DNA from: Oasisia sp. SBJ-2009
Lineage: Eukaryota > Annelida > Polychaeta > Sabellida > Siboglinidae
Assembly (NCBI GenBank): GCA_964017155.1
Contig: OZ024856.1
Location: forward strand, 13,842,625-13,906,624
Reading direction: 5' to 3'
DNA length: 64,000 bases
Below, piece by piece: positions 11,461 through 23,497 of this stretch. The translations under genes were made by a program, and so were the position numbers. The notes below the pieces were generated by a model that saw only the letters and a program-made list of their open reading frames with translations, was not told the origin of the DNA and ran no database searches. How positions within the stretch are numbered: position 1 is the first letter of the stretch; each line of letters begins with the position of its first letter.

Positions 11461-14134
11461 TCAGACGCCGTAAACACTCAGCTTGGGGGGTGATCTCACA
11501 AGATGGAAAAGTACAAAACGTACATTGACTGGAAGCATCACCGAGTACCCAGAATGCAGTCACTGGCACGACATATATCAGATAATCAGATAATGAGCAA
11601 GTTGCCAACCAAACGACCTTCATTTTTATCCTGACGTGTAACGATGAATCTGGATGCCACGTAGGCAACATTGCACCAAATGCGGGGACAGAAACCCCCA
11701 GGATATAGACCCTAGACTCGATCAAATCACCGGATGGAGAAATTTAAACTACGCCGCTGTGTTATCTGGACCGGGCCTGAGAATCTATGTACAGGGTTTA
11801 TAGTATATTAAATACACGTGCTACACCATCACACACATAAACCATAAGCAGGTTGGTAAGATTTAAACCATTATGTATTTTACTAATTTAATTGTACATG
11901 TACACTGCAATGTTTACGCAAACAAATCATTTCAGTTTATAACACAATGTAGACAGACTCAATCACACATTTAAACAACATATCTTTACAATCTTTTATT
12001 CATTGATATTTATTTTACAAGCCAAGTTATATATAACTAGCATATCCATTCAGTTCTGCCTGTCATCATTATATAGTCGTGTCCGTAACCTGTTATACTC
12101 ATTAACTGACACCATTGGTTCCCAGCTAAATACCACTGCACTGTCACTGACTGCTTTTAACATATTAATTTTTTGGAGGAATGTTGCGGTATGCTTCAAA
12201 TGTAAAGAACAAAAAATGCAGCAGATTTTGTTTTGTGTATCTCATCGAAATCTGGTAGATGGCGCCACTTGGTACAAATAGGTAAGGCATAGGCCAGTTA
12301 ATCAACAACAATTGTAGTACAAACAAATCATGTCACAATTTCAGATCTTAACCAACAAAATATGGCACTGTGTACCTAATAAGGCTGGACAACTTTCTCT
12401 GGCTCTTCCACCAGTTGGGTGGATCATCTACACTGGACCCTGCGAACTCCTGTCAGCCACATCAATCACTCCATTTACGGGATAATCTTAGAAAAAAAAC
12501 TCCTGTGTAAAAGTCTGTACACACTGTCGACAAGAACAGGCGACATCAGCTCAATGTACACAAGGTCAAGTCAAAGCTCATGCGAAGACGTTCACATCAC
12601 TGAAGTTTCGTTCATGTTCAGCGTCCACAACTTTTGCTATACTAGCTGATAACTGCCAAAGAATGTGGCTAGATTCCGACACATTCATTGAAACACCAAC
12701 ACGTTACACTGCATCAAACACACACACATATGTGAATAAATATTATTTCATCACTTACAATAACATCACAAGTTGGTGCTTCACCTGAATGACTGAAAAT
12801 AAACATTGCCTAACCAGAGCCTGTGGTTTGCTCTAGTGGCTAAATATACCTCTTTGTTATGGTGGTGGTGGTCAACTATAAGCTGCCTTGACTGGACTGG
12901 TCAATCTCCTGTGGTCAGCCACACAAATTCCACTGCTGTCAGGTACTATTCTCAGCCACCGTTCTGACTGACCAACCTCTCTCATTCTCTTCCTTATGAC
13001 ACTGGCTCAATCCCACTCCACCCAAGTTAAGACCATCGGGGGGCCGACTGACAAGATGTTCTAACATGCTAATAAAGTGTACGTGTATGTGATAACAAGT
13101 CATTTACCGACTCTTTCTGGAAGTAACTAATTTACATACTTAAACAGGATTTATTCTTTAACAATTTTCAGCAACAAATCTACTTGGTGAAAGTAAACAA
13201 ACTGTTTCATGGTCAAACGTACACAACTACAGAGGGCAAAAGTTTGCACCTAACATTAAGCTAATCACTTGGTTTGACTAGTTAAACAATAATTAATTTC
13301 CAATTAATCACACATCAATATAAACCAGATCGTGTCTGCTGTTCAGTGGATTCTCTTCTGTACAAACTGTCTGAATAACAACTGCTTTAGAAGGTCCAGT
13401 AGTCTCCAGGTACGGGCTTGACCAATTGCCCCCCCCCCTCCCACTAGACTGGGTGCTACTGATAGGCTTGGGCAAGGGAAGGAACCAAAGCTATAACCCT
13501 GGGGGTGGCCTTCCTCTCATCAGCCCACAATGTTGAAATGCACAGATGAATCCCAGTTGTAGACTTGGGTGTGTGGATTATCCTGCAGGTTGTGGATTAG
13601 CCTGCAGGTGTAGAATAGGTGCCACTGGTAGGTGTCAGTCTGACCTGGTTTGTATCAATTGTTATTATAGTGTGCCGAGTAACAATCGGCTCAACCAGTC
13701 AATGTCTGAGTAAACATTTATAAGGAAAATGTCTCATTGTATTTAACACATTACGTAAATGGTGATTTCATTGTTATTAATGTGATCAATGACAAGACCA
13801 GCATCGCTCCAATTAAACTTCAACAAAACATATCTCTTAACAGTGACAAAGTACATTAAAGCGGGACAAAATAAAAAAAGGGATAATGAGATATGCTTTT
13901 GTCGTAAGCACGGTGTGTCAGAAGAAATGTCAACAACTCCACTATATACACAGCCACAGTTCTTTTAAATGGATCTACTTACTACTCCCCCCTCCCAATG
14001 CAGTATGCAGCAGATCAGACCCCCCCCCCCCACACACACATAGTGCCTAGTGCCTAATACTGCTGTGTGCCTAATATTGCTTACTGCCTGCCTTACTTTG
14101 TGTTTGGTATGCAGAAGCCTGGATCCCCTTCTAG
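11461..14134. other. Non-coding stretch; nothing recognisable
   Basis: AT-rich single-copy-looking sequence. Open frames are short and lack familiar motifs. Homopolymer C runs occur near 13,430 and 14,021. Confidence 0.5.
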
Positions 14135-14280
14135 CCCTGCCCTGCCCTGCCCTGCCCTGCCCTGCCCTGCCCTGCCCTGCCCTGCCCTGCCCTGCCCTGC
14201 CCTGCCCTGCCCTGCCCTGCCCTGCCCTGCCCTGCCCTGCCCTGCCCTGCCCTGCCCTGCCCTGCCCTGCCCTGCCCTGC
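14135..14280. repeat. (CCTGC)n pentanucleotide array
   Basis: About 29 uninterrupted copies of CCTGC. Open frames through it are repeat artefacts. Confidence 0.97.
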
Positions 14281-14767
14281 TACCTATAGAAATATGCTGT
14301 CCATTTGCCCCACCATCCCCTCCATCACTCCAATCATTTCATTTGTAGATCCCCCCCCCCGAAAGCAAAAGATATATAACGTTCCTTATCCTAGAATAAT
14401 TACCAAGAGCATGCATCCTGTCAGTGTCACAATGTAGTCTCAATGACTATATTTATAAATGCATATATTTATGTAACATGTCAGGTAGCAGATATTGTCA
14501 ACACTACGTATTTGCATATATGTCATCGCGGGACAATTCTATTGTTCTCCAAGGCTCATCTTTATTGATTTTTCTGCATCGTCTCCACTTAACGAGTGCG
14601 TACCTGAATGTTATGAGTGTGCTTCACACGATTATTTCATTTACCTCCCTTGTTGAAACGTGGACAGTTTAGTTCACTCCCTGCTGCCTTAGTTAATTCA
14701 GTGGCATAAATGACTACCTCGATATGGGGGTACACAGAGCTTGTGTGCTAACATTTCTGTGTGGCTG

Positions 14768-15017
14768 AATACAATACAATACAATACAATACAATACAAT
14801 ACAATACAATGCTATATGCTATATGCTATATGCTATATGCTATATGCTATATGCTATATGCTATATGCTATATGCTATATGCTATGCTATGCTATGCTAT
14901 GCTATGCTATGCTATGCTATGCTATGCTATGCTATGCTATGCTATGCTATGCTATGCTATGCTATGCTATGCTATGCTATGCTATGCTATGCTATGCTAT
15001 GCTATGCTATGCTATGC
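14768..15017. repeat. Chain of three related microsatellites: (AATAC)n, (CTATATG)n, (CTATG)n
   Basis: A 5-mer array passes directly into a 7-mer array (14,811-14,885) and then a 5-mer array that differs from the 7-mer by loss of two bases (14,880-15,017). The last step suggests that one motif was derived from the other by a slippage-associated deletion. Confidence 0.95.
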
Positions 15018-15135
15018 AACTGTTTACTTCCCAGTGATGTTGTGGGGTGGTGTACATATAGTCTGGAAGACTAGGAACCGATTTCAAGTATCATTTAGGC
15101 TATCGGTGTAGCCCGCCACTGTAGCATACTGTATG

Positions 15136-15206
15136 CTGTACCCAGCTACTGTACCCAGCTACTGTACCCAGCTACTGTACCCAGCTACTGTACCCAGCTA
15201 CTGTAG
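15136..15206. repeat. 13-bp tandem repeat
   Basis: GTACCCAGCTACT is repeated about five times almost perfectly. Confidence 0.9.
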
Positions 15207-17125
15207 CTTGCCCCAGTAGCCCTTTACTATAGCCTGCTACAGATGTCTAATATACACAACAATACACAAGTCTTGCATTACCTCAGATATTCTGGCTCAA
15301 GTCCTGCTGTTTACCCCCATTAGGCTAATTGCTGCTGTGTAATCACTGGCTGTAAGCAGTCATTAATGTGGAAATATTCCTGTGTAGAATCAATGCTCCA
15401 TACTGGATGGCCCAATCCACAAAGGCTTTGTTTGAGGGAACCCCCATAAAACCACAGACATGGGGGGCACCAGACCCAGGGGGACATACAGAGGATTACT
15501 GCGTATTACAGCAGCTGACAGGAGAGCTCAGGGTGAGAGGGAGAGGAAAACAGCAAATGTAGTGACATAACAGGCCAGGCTTTGACCAGTATTTATTGCA
15601 GTAATATTGAGTAACCGCTGCCTGGACCTAGGTCAAGTGGTCAGACATGGCTGGACTGCTGCTGAATGGACGGAACAATGGCCCTTCATGTTGATCTGTT
15701 CCTTGCAACTGTTACATATATAATATGGTGTAAACCAGTCAGTCCGACGGTGGGCAGCAAATTACGCTGGTTTCATTTCGTGACATTCACCGTAGGTGTC
15801 TATAGCCTAATGCCGCTTCAGTCTTTTTTTACAAGCGTTGAACACATACGTGTCTGTGTCCACACATATAAAGAACTTCTAAAACACGACAACTACTTCC
15901 ACTGTTTTGATTTTTCGGCAGTGATTTTTTATGCAAATAAGGTGATGTTTTATAAGTATATGTAAATCTTTCCTCCATAAGCCTATTTTCACAATCAACA
16001 TTGATTCTGGTGTTATTTGCCCAAGTGCTTGTCAAATATAGCAATGTGGTTGTTGCATCTGTTCCAGTTGGCAAACAAATTACACCATCCTCCACAATTG
16101 ATATAATTATATAAATTCTGTATTTCAATTTTAGACATAGACGTTATGCGATGCTGCATAAATGTATGACTTTATTTATATTGCAGCCATAAAACTTTGA
16201 CTGTAGCACCAGTGACTTGCTAAAAATGCACTTGAATTATTTACAATCTTAACATCAGTCATATTTGTTATCGATATATCCATTACGTGGATAATGTTCC
16301 CTTACTACAATGACTAACTTCAAGCACATGTGCAAATGATGCCAGACTGTTTCTGTTTTTATAATAATAACACAAATCTTGAATGAGCTCAAACATGTTT
16401 CAAGCACAATAATATTTCTACTTGTAAACAGCCCTCGAAAAACGACTGTTCACACAGTTCAATTTATGTTAGTGTACTTTAAAGGCATTGCATTTACTGT
16501 TTTATCAAGAACATTGTTAAGTATTAAAATGCTTCAAATATCAACAGCACTCCGTAACACCACCGAGACATCCACACTTTTTATACAAATATTTGCATAT
16601 ATCAATAACCATTACAATTATACATTCACGGCTAGCTGTCTGTGAAACACCTACACACAACGAACCAATAACACATTTAATAACAATCCTTATACTAATA
16701 TTACACAACATGTAATATTAGCATAAGGATTCCATTATAATGACTGGCAAACCAGCACAACTATCTGACAAAAAATCTGCTAGTCTGACACTAGCCATAA
16801 AAAAAAACTAAATTTTTTATGTCTCAAATACCAGCTCAAAACCACCAACAGCACTTCACTTATCAACCGTGACCGAGAATGATAAATAACTTGTCCGACT
16901 TCTCTAAAGTCTGACACAAAAAATCCACCCACTAACCGAGCTTACTCATTGGAGCAACCCGGTTACTCATGAAAGACCAACATGTCCGCTTCCCCTGTTT
17001 ACGTGCCCCCCTCACAGGGGGTTGTTGATGTGCGTTATCAGCGAGAACTCATCAGTCGCAGCACGTGTTCTCATAGTTCTATTGTAAGGCCTGAACTTAG
17101 TGGGCACGATAATTATGATCTTATC
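15207..17125. other. Non-coding stretch with one hairpin
   Basis: No gene recognised. At 16,685-16,732 two 20-base arms (AATCCTTATACTAATATTAC and its complement with one mismatch) flank a 7-base loop, which could be a small foldback element. Confidence 0.5.
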
Positions 17126-17129
17126 CTAT

Positions 17130-17590
17130 CACCAAAACAAGGCTCTGTCAGTTATGCAGGACAGGCAAGGTTAAGGTATGTATATATAGCGACGCCTGCA
17201 TGACCAGGGCGTCTTGAAAAACAACCGTTATCAGGATGTTAATGGTCACGTTTGCCGCGTGGCGTGACGGTGTCATCAAAGATCTGGAATGCGTAATTCT
17301 GATTGCTGACCGAGTTTTAAATAAAATTTAAACTCAGTTGTTTATCAAGATGGCTGCTGTAGATGTTTAATGAGCGTGCATGCACGACCGCATGCATGCA
17401 TATACCTCGACATAGGAGGTAGTTTTGTATCTAGCAGCTGCTTTGAAATATCACCCACTACTGACTTTGCATCAGAAGTACAGAGGGTGAATATGAGCTA
17501 CTTTGATTTACTCACTAGGGCTATAATTAGCGTCTCTCGGAGAGGGCGTGAGTCTGTCACTGACACAGTGACTCACACTGACAGTGACTG
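17130..17590. repeat. Triplicated segment, copy 1
   Basis: One of three diverged direct copies (others at 18,090-18,480 and 20,035-20,400). Shared order: a GCAAGGTTAAGGT-like block, a TATATA-type block, GATGTTAATGG, ATCAAAGATCTGG, TGACCGAGTTTTAAAT, a GCATGCATG-rich stretch, and near the end GCTACTTTGATTTACTCAC. Non-coding; family unknown. Confidence 0.65.
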
Positions 17591-18089
17591 ATCGCGTGTT
17601 CATTTCTTAGTTTGTTGTCTTATTGCTCTGCAGTTTATCCAATCAACAACAGCCATAAACAGTAAATATACACAAGCCACACCCTTCAAATCCAAATAAC
17701 ACTAAATACAAATATTAGTATTTACTTTCTTCACACTATAAAAACAATATAGTGTTAGACTAGAGTTACTAGACAGCCACAAAGTTAGAGCAACCTTTTC
17801 TCACCAAATTCTTTCTGCCAGTATGTTTGAACCGAAATTTGTGGAATGTGAACTGAATAATTTTACTTTTGAAATATGTAAATGTGTATTTTTTCTAAAT
17901 ATTATATGGAAGACAAACTGACTAGCTAATAGGTATGCTATGAAAAAACTTTTTTTTAAAGAATACCTTAAAAGCAGAAGTTTAATCTTAATTGTAATCT
18001 AAATCCAGTAATAAATTCTCATTTAACCACATGATGTTGTGTCACACCAACCATCTCAGAAATACGTCTGACTGTGACATTTACTCAGT

Positions 18090-18480
18090 CGCTCATCACA
18101 CATGTGACACCTGGAGCAGTGAAGGTCAAGGTCACTGCCTATATCTATGGTCACCAGTACAATTGTAGTTTTATGCTGAGCTTGTTGAGAAGCAGGTTAT
18201 CTGATTATAATGGACATGTTTACCAAATAGTTTTGACGATGAGGCAAAGATCTGGAACGCACATTTTCTGATAAATGACCGAGTTTTAAATATAATATAA
18301 TATTGAACTGGGTCGTTAATTGGAATACATCTTCGATCTGTGCATGCATGTCTGCACGCTCTCCTGCGGACAGTGGGAGTTCTGTCCTACAGCCTCGAGA
18401 TGTCATCATCTCAAGTGTGTATACTGCACACAAGGCCCAAAAGAACTACTTTCATCCACTCACTAAGGAATCGGGATGAT
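18090..18480. repeat. Triplicated segment, copy 2
   Basis: Contains GGAGCAGTGAAGGTCAAGGT, ATAATGGACATGTTTACC, GCAAAGATCTGGAA and TGACCGAGTTTTAAAT in the same order as the copy at 17,130-17,590. Confidence 0.65.
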
Positions 18481-20034
18481 AATAATCTACCTTTATACGT
18501 ACAGACTACTGAGGTTGTTCAGCCAGATGGAAAAAAACTGCTTTACTCCTTTAAAGTCGACATGCAAAAATTGATTTAACAACTTGTTGCTGGAAAAAAC
18601 CTAGATGTTGTCAGAATAAAATTTCAAAAAATTTTGGTTAAAGGTTTTGGTCAGCAAAACCAGTAATATCAAACATTTATTTTAGGTTTCTAAGGCATGT
18701 ACAACATTTATTATGAGTGGAATAGCCTGTCACATTATGAAAATTTCCAGTATCTTCCTTTTAAGATAACAAGTTTGAAGTCACCTGGCAAATATATCTA
18801 AGAATATCAGTTTTCATATAAAATGACATCAAACAGCAGCAATCTTTTTGTATCACAAAATAAGTTACATTGTCATATAGAGAACCATAAAAAGCACATC
18901 ACATCGAATTTTTTTTAATGAAATAGTTTCATCAAAAATCTAAATTTATTTAATTACAGCATTAAAACAATTACTATTAATAATACACAGTAATAGGACT
19001 TAGTTGATACAACATAAGTTAGATTTTGTTAAATTATTGTGAAACGAATTAAATACTAAAACTTATTTTACCTTCAAATCTGGCAAAACAGGGTATTAAA
19101 AAGGTGTTCACTGTTTGTAATGAGTGCATCATTTGCCATTAGCCACTGCTGCTTTTTATAGTTTTCGTAGAACTGATTCCTACGTTTGTTTCTGCAAGTT
19201 TTCTACAAGTAACACCATTCATAACACTTTACGCAAAAACTACTGGCAAAACCAGCTTTTTGCCAAACCTAAAACACGACTAAAACAGTTTAAAATTCAC
19301 TACACATTGTACACACGTACGTTTATTCCGACAAAAAGAAGTCTCTATAATTATAACGACAAACAATGGAACAAACCAATTAGACAGCGCCAACATTTGA
19401 GTGCATCAACAGATTGACTGCATCCGCAAAATTGACAAATTAACTTTCAAGCTCTGAGCAATGCCAGTGTCATGTCAAGGGTGTTACCTTTAATAACTAT
19501 CTATACATGCATTGGTCAAACCAGATGCTGGATAAACAACTAATCACGCGACAAATCATGTGGCTTAATTACATGTCGATGAGCGCTACAAACTGAAGTT
19601 TTCACAATCATACAGGAAAGTGCAGAGCAATGCAAACAGTGCGCGACTGGCACTTAAGAATGTCATAAACAGCGCCGCATCAAACAAAATCTCCAAAAGC
19701 CAAACAAAACACCACTTGTCTAATACATTCTGCAAAGGCTTACATTTTGTGGTGTTATCGAACGCACACAATTCTAAAAACATTTCAATAAAAATTCAAG
19801 TACCAGGTAGTTCACAGGTTGCATTTAGAATATCTTAAGAAACTTCCATCTTAACCTGGTTATAAAGTGACGTAACATCTTTAGCACGTAAACACACATA
19901 GTCATACTTACTGGTCCTGTGCTTAAGTCTGCAATGCTTCAACGTCGGAGGGACAACGTGAATGACGTTCGTCTCCAATACGTTGCAAGTCTGGACCCAA
20001 GAGATCAATACACCGATAACTAAGAGTAACTCTC
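18481..20034. other. Non-coding stretch between triplicated segments
   Basis: AT-rich, no recognisable peptide, RNA or tandem repeat. Confidence 0.5.
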
Positions 20035-20400
20035 ACATTTGGAGCAGACAAGGTCAAGGATGATGCCCATATATGGTCGTTGGAGCATCGGAGCGAGAAG
20101 ACCTTGAAAAACTAATCATTATCTGATGTTAACGGACATGTTTAACCCAAACAATTTCATTGTCCCATCAAAAATCTGGCATATATTTTGATTGTTGACC
20201 GAGTTTTGTTTAAAAATAAAATATATAATTTGGTCTTTTCCCATAACGCATGCTCCAGATCTGTGGGTTTGCATGCTGGTTGGCACATCCACACATATTC
20301 GGGCTCGTATTCACGAGCTGGCTTGAAATGTCGTCATCCACGTACTTTATATAAGACGTGACGGTAAACAAGAACTAATTTTATCTGCTCACACTGTCTC
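20035..20400. repeat. Triplicated segment, copy 3
   Basis: Contains GGAGCAGACAAGGTCAAGGA, CCATATATGG, GATGTTAACGGACATGTTTA, ATCAAAAATCTGGCATA and TTGACCGAGTTTTG, collinear with the copies at 17.1 and 18.1 kb. Confidence 0.65.
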
Positions 20401-21262
20401 ACGCTATCAGTCGGGTTTGAGACTCTGGAGAGACGAGATTGCAACGATGCAGTCATGGATGTGAATATTTGGATGCAACTATGACTGTTTCTTGGATTAA
20501 CATTTCAGGAGCTCTCTCCAGTTGGACTATAGTTTAGATACGTGAGTATCAGAATTTTGGGTGTGCACGTTTTTCTTTTAGCAAATTTCAGTTTCTACAT
20601 TCTGCATAGACGTTTTCTAGTACCTTTGGACAGCTGAGAGAATGGAATTTACATTGGAAGTGAAGAAAAATAGCTGGCTAACGTTACAAAAAATGCAATA
20701 TTTTTACATTCAAAAACACTTGGGTTTTTTATTTACAGACATAATTTTACTTTCATTAGTAACTTCAATTTAACAATGTTTTTATTTAAGAAAATCTGAC
20801 TTTTAGTTGTAAAAACATGTATCCCCCGGGGGGTACTACTGTTAATAAAATAATTGTCCTCTAGGAAGTTGTGTAGAGTGTTTCTTTCTTCAGATAAAGA
20901 CACATTTATTTAACCTTCGTTCTTGATTTTACGAAGCACTTTGTACTATTTTTCTGCACATTACTCCACCCCAATTATGTGGCAGGGCCAGGGTACAGTC
21001 CTACAGCTAAACTGTTGGCTTTAGTAAACAACATATTTCTTTAGGTTGTGTCATTTGATCACTCCTGTTGCCACAGTCTGTGCCACGGACCCAGCAGCCT
21101 GGACAACAGGAGTGACTGAGTGAGGAGTATCCATCTGTTTTCCCTTTTGAGCAGTTACTCACTGGTTTGTTGATCTACTCCGGGTGTAGCTGGCTGTGCT
21201 CTGTGGAGGACAAGAGCTGGGTACTGACACAGTGACTCACTGGAGAGAAGGATGGCTGCTCA

Positions 21263-21366
21263 TATTTACTGGTAAGTTTATTTTCCTAGGTCTGCTCCTA
21301 TTTACTGGTAAGTTTGTTGTCCTAGGTCTGCTCATATTTACTGGTAAGTTTGTTGTCTTAGACTTA
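21263..21366. repeat. 36-bp tandem repeat, three copies, each with a consensus splice-donor string
   Basis: The unit TATTTACTGGTAAGTTTGTT followed by GTCCTAGGTCTGCTCA is repeated three times. Each copy includes CTGGTAAGT, which resembles a strong 5' splice site. No flanking exon is identifiable, so splicing use is unproven. Confidence 0.85.
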
Positions 21367-22705
21367 TTCAGTGGCACCAAGTCAATTATTCAAATTGTGG
21401 ATGCACAGATGTTTTTTGGGGGGGGGGCAAAGTGGATATAACATTTTTATTTTTAACATATTTCTGTATCAGATTTTGTATCAGTTCAACAATGATATAT
21501 GAATCATAATAGTGTTATACGAATCATACTGAACATTATATGTTAAACACTATTTCAATGCTTGTTGTTTTGTATCAAGAAATATAAGCCTTATGCTTAT
21601 TTCCAAAAGGAAGTAAACAACATTTAAACTGTCAGACAGACTGACACTAATGTCATTCCCCAAGATTGTAGCGTACATTTAAACACATGTAATTTCTTAA
21701 AAGATGCATCATTCATGCCCCCGAAATGAAGCCAATAGGTTAATAGGCTGACCTGAATGCTGACATTTTAGACTTGATGCAAAACTGCAAAATAAAACAA
21801 TAGCCTCTGTGCATATGTGAAACCAGTAACAGGTCTACATGCAAAAATCTGAACACTGGATTTTGACCAATCAAGCTGATATGCTGAAAAATGGATTGTA
21901 GTCTACAACCTTTCCCAATGTGTCCTAGCATGGCTTACTTGATCATTATTTTGTGCATATCTACATAAAACATCATTTTGGTGCAATTACTTTTATTAAA
22001 CTTAATAATTTTTTTAACCTGTACACTCAGCTCAGACTACACTGTAATCCTAACAATAAAAATGTTGTGTCCTTAAATCCTTACACTGTTTTGCTTCGGA
22101 TTTTCTGCTCTTGACCTTAAATTTCAATGGTAAATACCTCTGCGTCTTTAAAGTTCTATTTCCCAGCAAGAAAGCTATTTTTGTACAGGATAAATGATCT
22201 AATCATTCAACTTCAAAACATGTTGTTTACTAAAGACTACAGTCTAGAGACCAGAGGACATCGCATTGGCTGGGACCCAGAAATCAAATGGGGTTGACTA
22301 ATGTGCTGAAAAGTGGTACAAAAGTGCCTCGTAAAGACAAGGTTAAATAAAAACGTCTTTGTCTAAAGTTGGAAACGTTCTATACAACTTCCCAGTGAAT
22401 ATAAGTAATACAGGACTACAGGTTCCTGGTAGCTTGCAACTTTCTGACATCAAACCTTCTTTTTTTGAGTTGCATGTGAAAGTAAAGTAGCTTGTACTTA
22501 CATCTGTAAATAACGATTTCTGTCTTTTATATGTAAAAATCCCGTGTTTTAAATTTTGGCAAAGAAAGACGTTTATATAATATGTATAACCTTATGTAAT
22601 TCTGAGACACCATTTGCTACTTCGCATAACTTAAAAGATTACTTTTTCTTGGGTTTCCTTTCTGATTAGATTTTAAATATTTGCTAGCAGAGTATAGGCC
22701 CCCTT
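21367..22705. other. Non-coding stretch; nothing recognisable
   Basis: AT-rich sequence with a G run near 21,416-21,427. No family recognised. Confidence 0.5.
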
Positions 22706-22894
22706 ATTGTGAAAACAAAAAACTATCTAGGATATCTAGATTAATATTAATCACCTTGAGACAGACTAATTCTGCAATTAAAAACTAATCATCAGTAATT
22801 TTGTGAAAACAAAAAACTATCTAGAATATCTAGATTAATATTAATCACCTTGAGACAGACTAATTCTGCAATTAAAAACTAATCATCAATAATT
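22706..22894. repeat. ~94-bp perfect-looking tandem duplication
   Basis: Two adjacent copies starting TTGTGAAAACAAAAAACTAT and ending AAACTAATCATCA(G/A)TAATT, almost identical, so the duplication is recent. Confidence 0.9.
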
Positions 22895-23244
22895 TTACAG
22901 CCCTCAGTTTGTAGGATAAACTGATACATTGATGAACATTGATATATTCATATTCATTAAATTTCAGTAAACATTGGTGAGAAAGGAGACAAACAAGAAT
23001 GACATGATCCAACAGAGTCAGGCAATACAGCGAGTTGTAAGTTGCTACGAACTCACATTAATCATGTGCCATGTTTACATTGAATGTGAAATGAAGACAC
23101 CCACACAGACAGTGACCGTTGCCGTCATTGCTGCTTTAGTCATGTAGTCATCATAATGTTTAAATTTTGATGTATTTAAACTTAGAAAATTAAATAATGC
23201 AAACATGTTTTGTTGTTTCAATCATACGTAGCACAGTGTCAGAG

Positions 23245-23497
23245 ATATATGTAGTTTAGGGGGAGTGGGTACCCCCAATGGTGTGTAGTTTAGGGGGAGT
23301 GGGAGCCCCCAATGGTGTGGTGTAGTTTAATTAGGGGGAGTGTGGGAGCCCCCAATGGTGTGGTGTAGTTTAATTAGGGGGAGTGGGAGCCCCCAATGGT
23401 TGGTATATTTTATGGGGAGTGGGAGCCCCCAATGGTTGGTATAGTTTATTGGGAGTGGGAGCCCCTAATTGTTGGTATAGTTTATGGGGAGTGGGGG
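23245..23497. repeat. Minisatellite of GGGGGAGTGGGAGCCCCCAA type
   Basis: About six copies of a 37-55-bp unit around GTAGTTTAGGGGGAGTGGGA and GCCCCCAATGGTGTG. Related single units occur at 25,905-25,935 and 26,398-26,432, so the array was probably longer and has been split by an insertion at 23,498. Confidence 0.85.
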
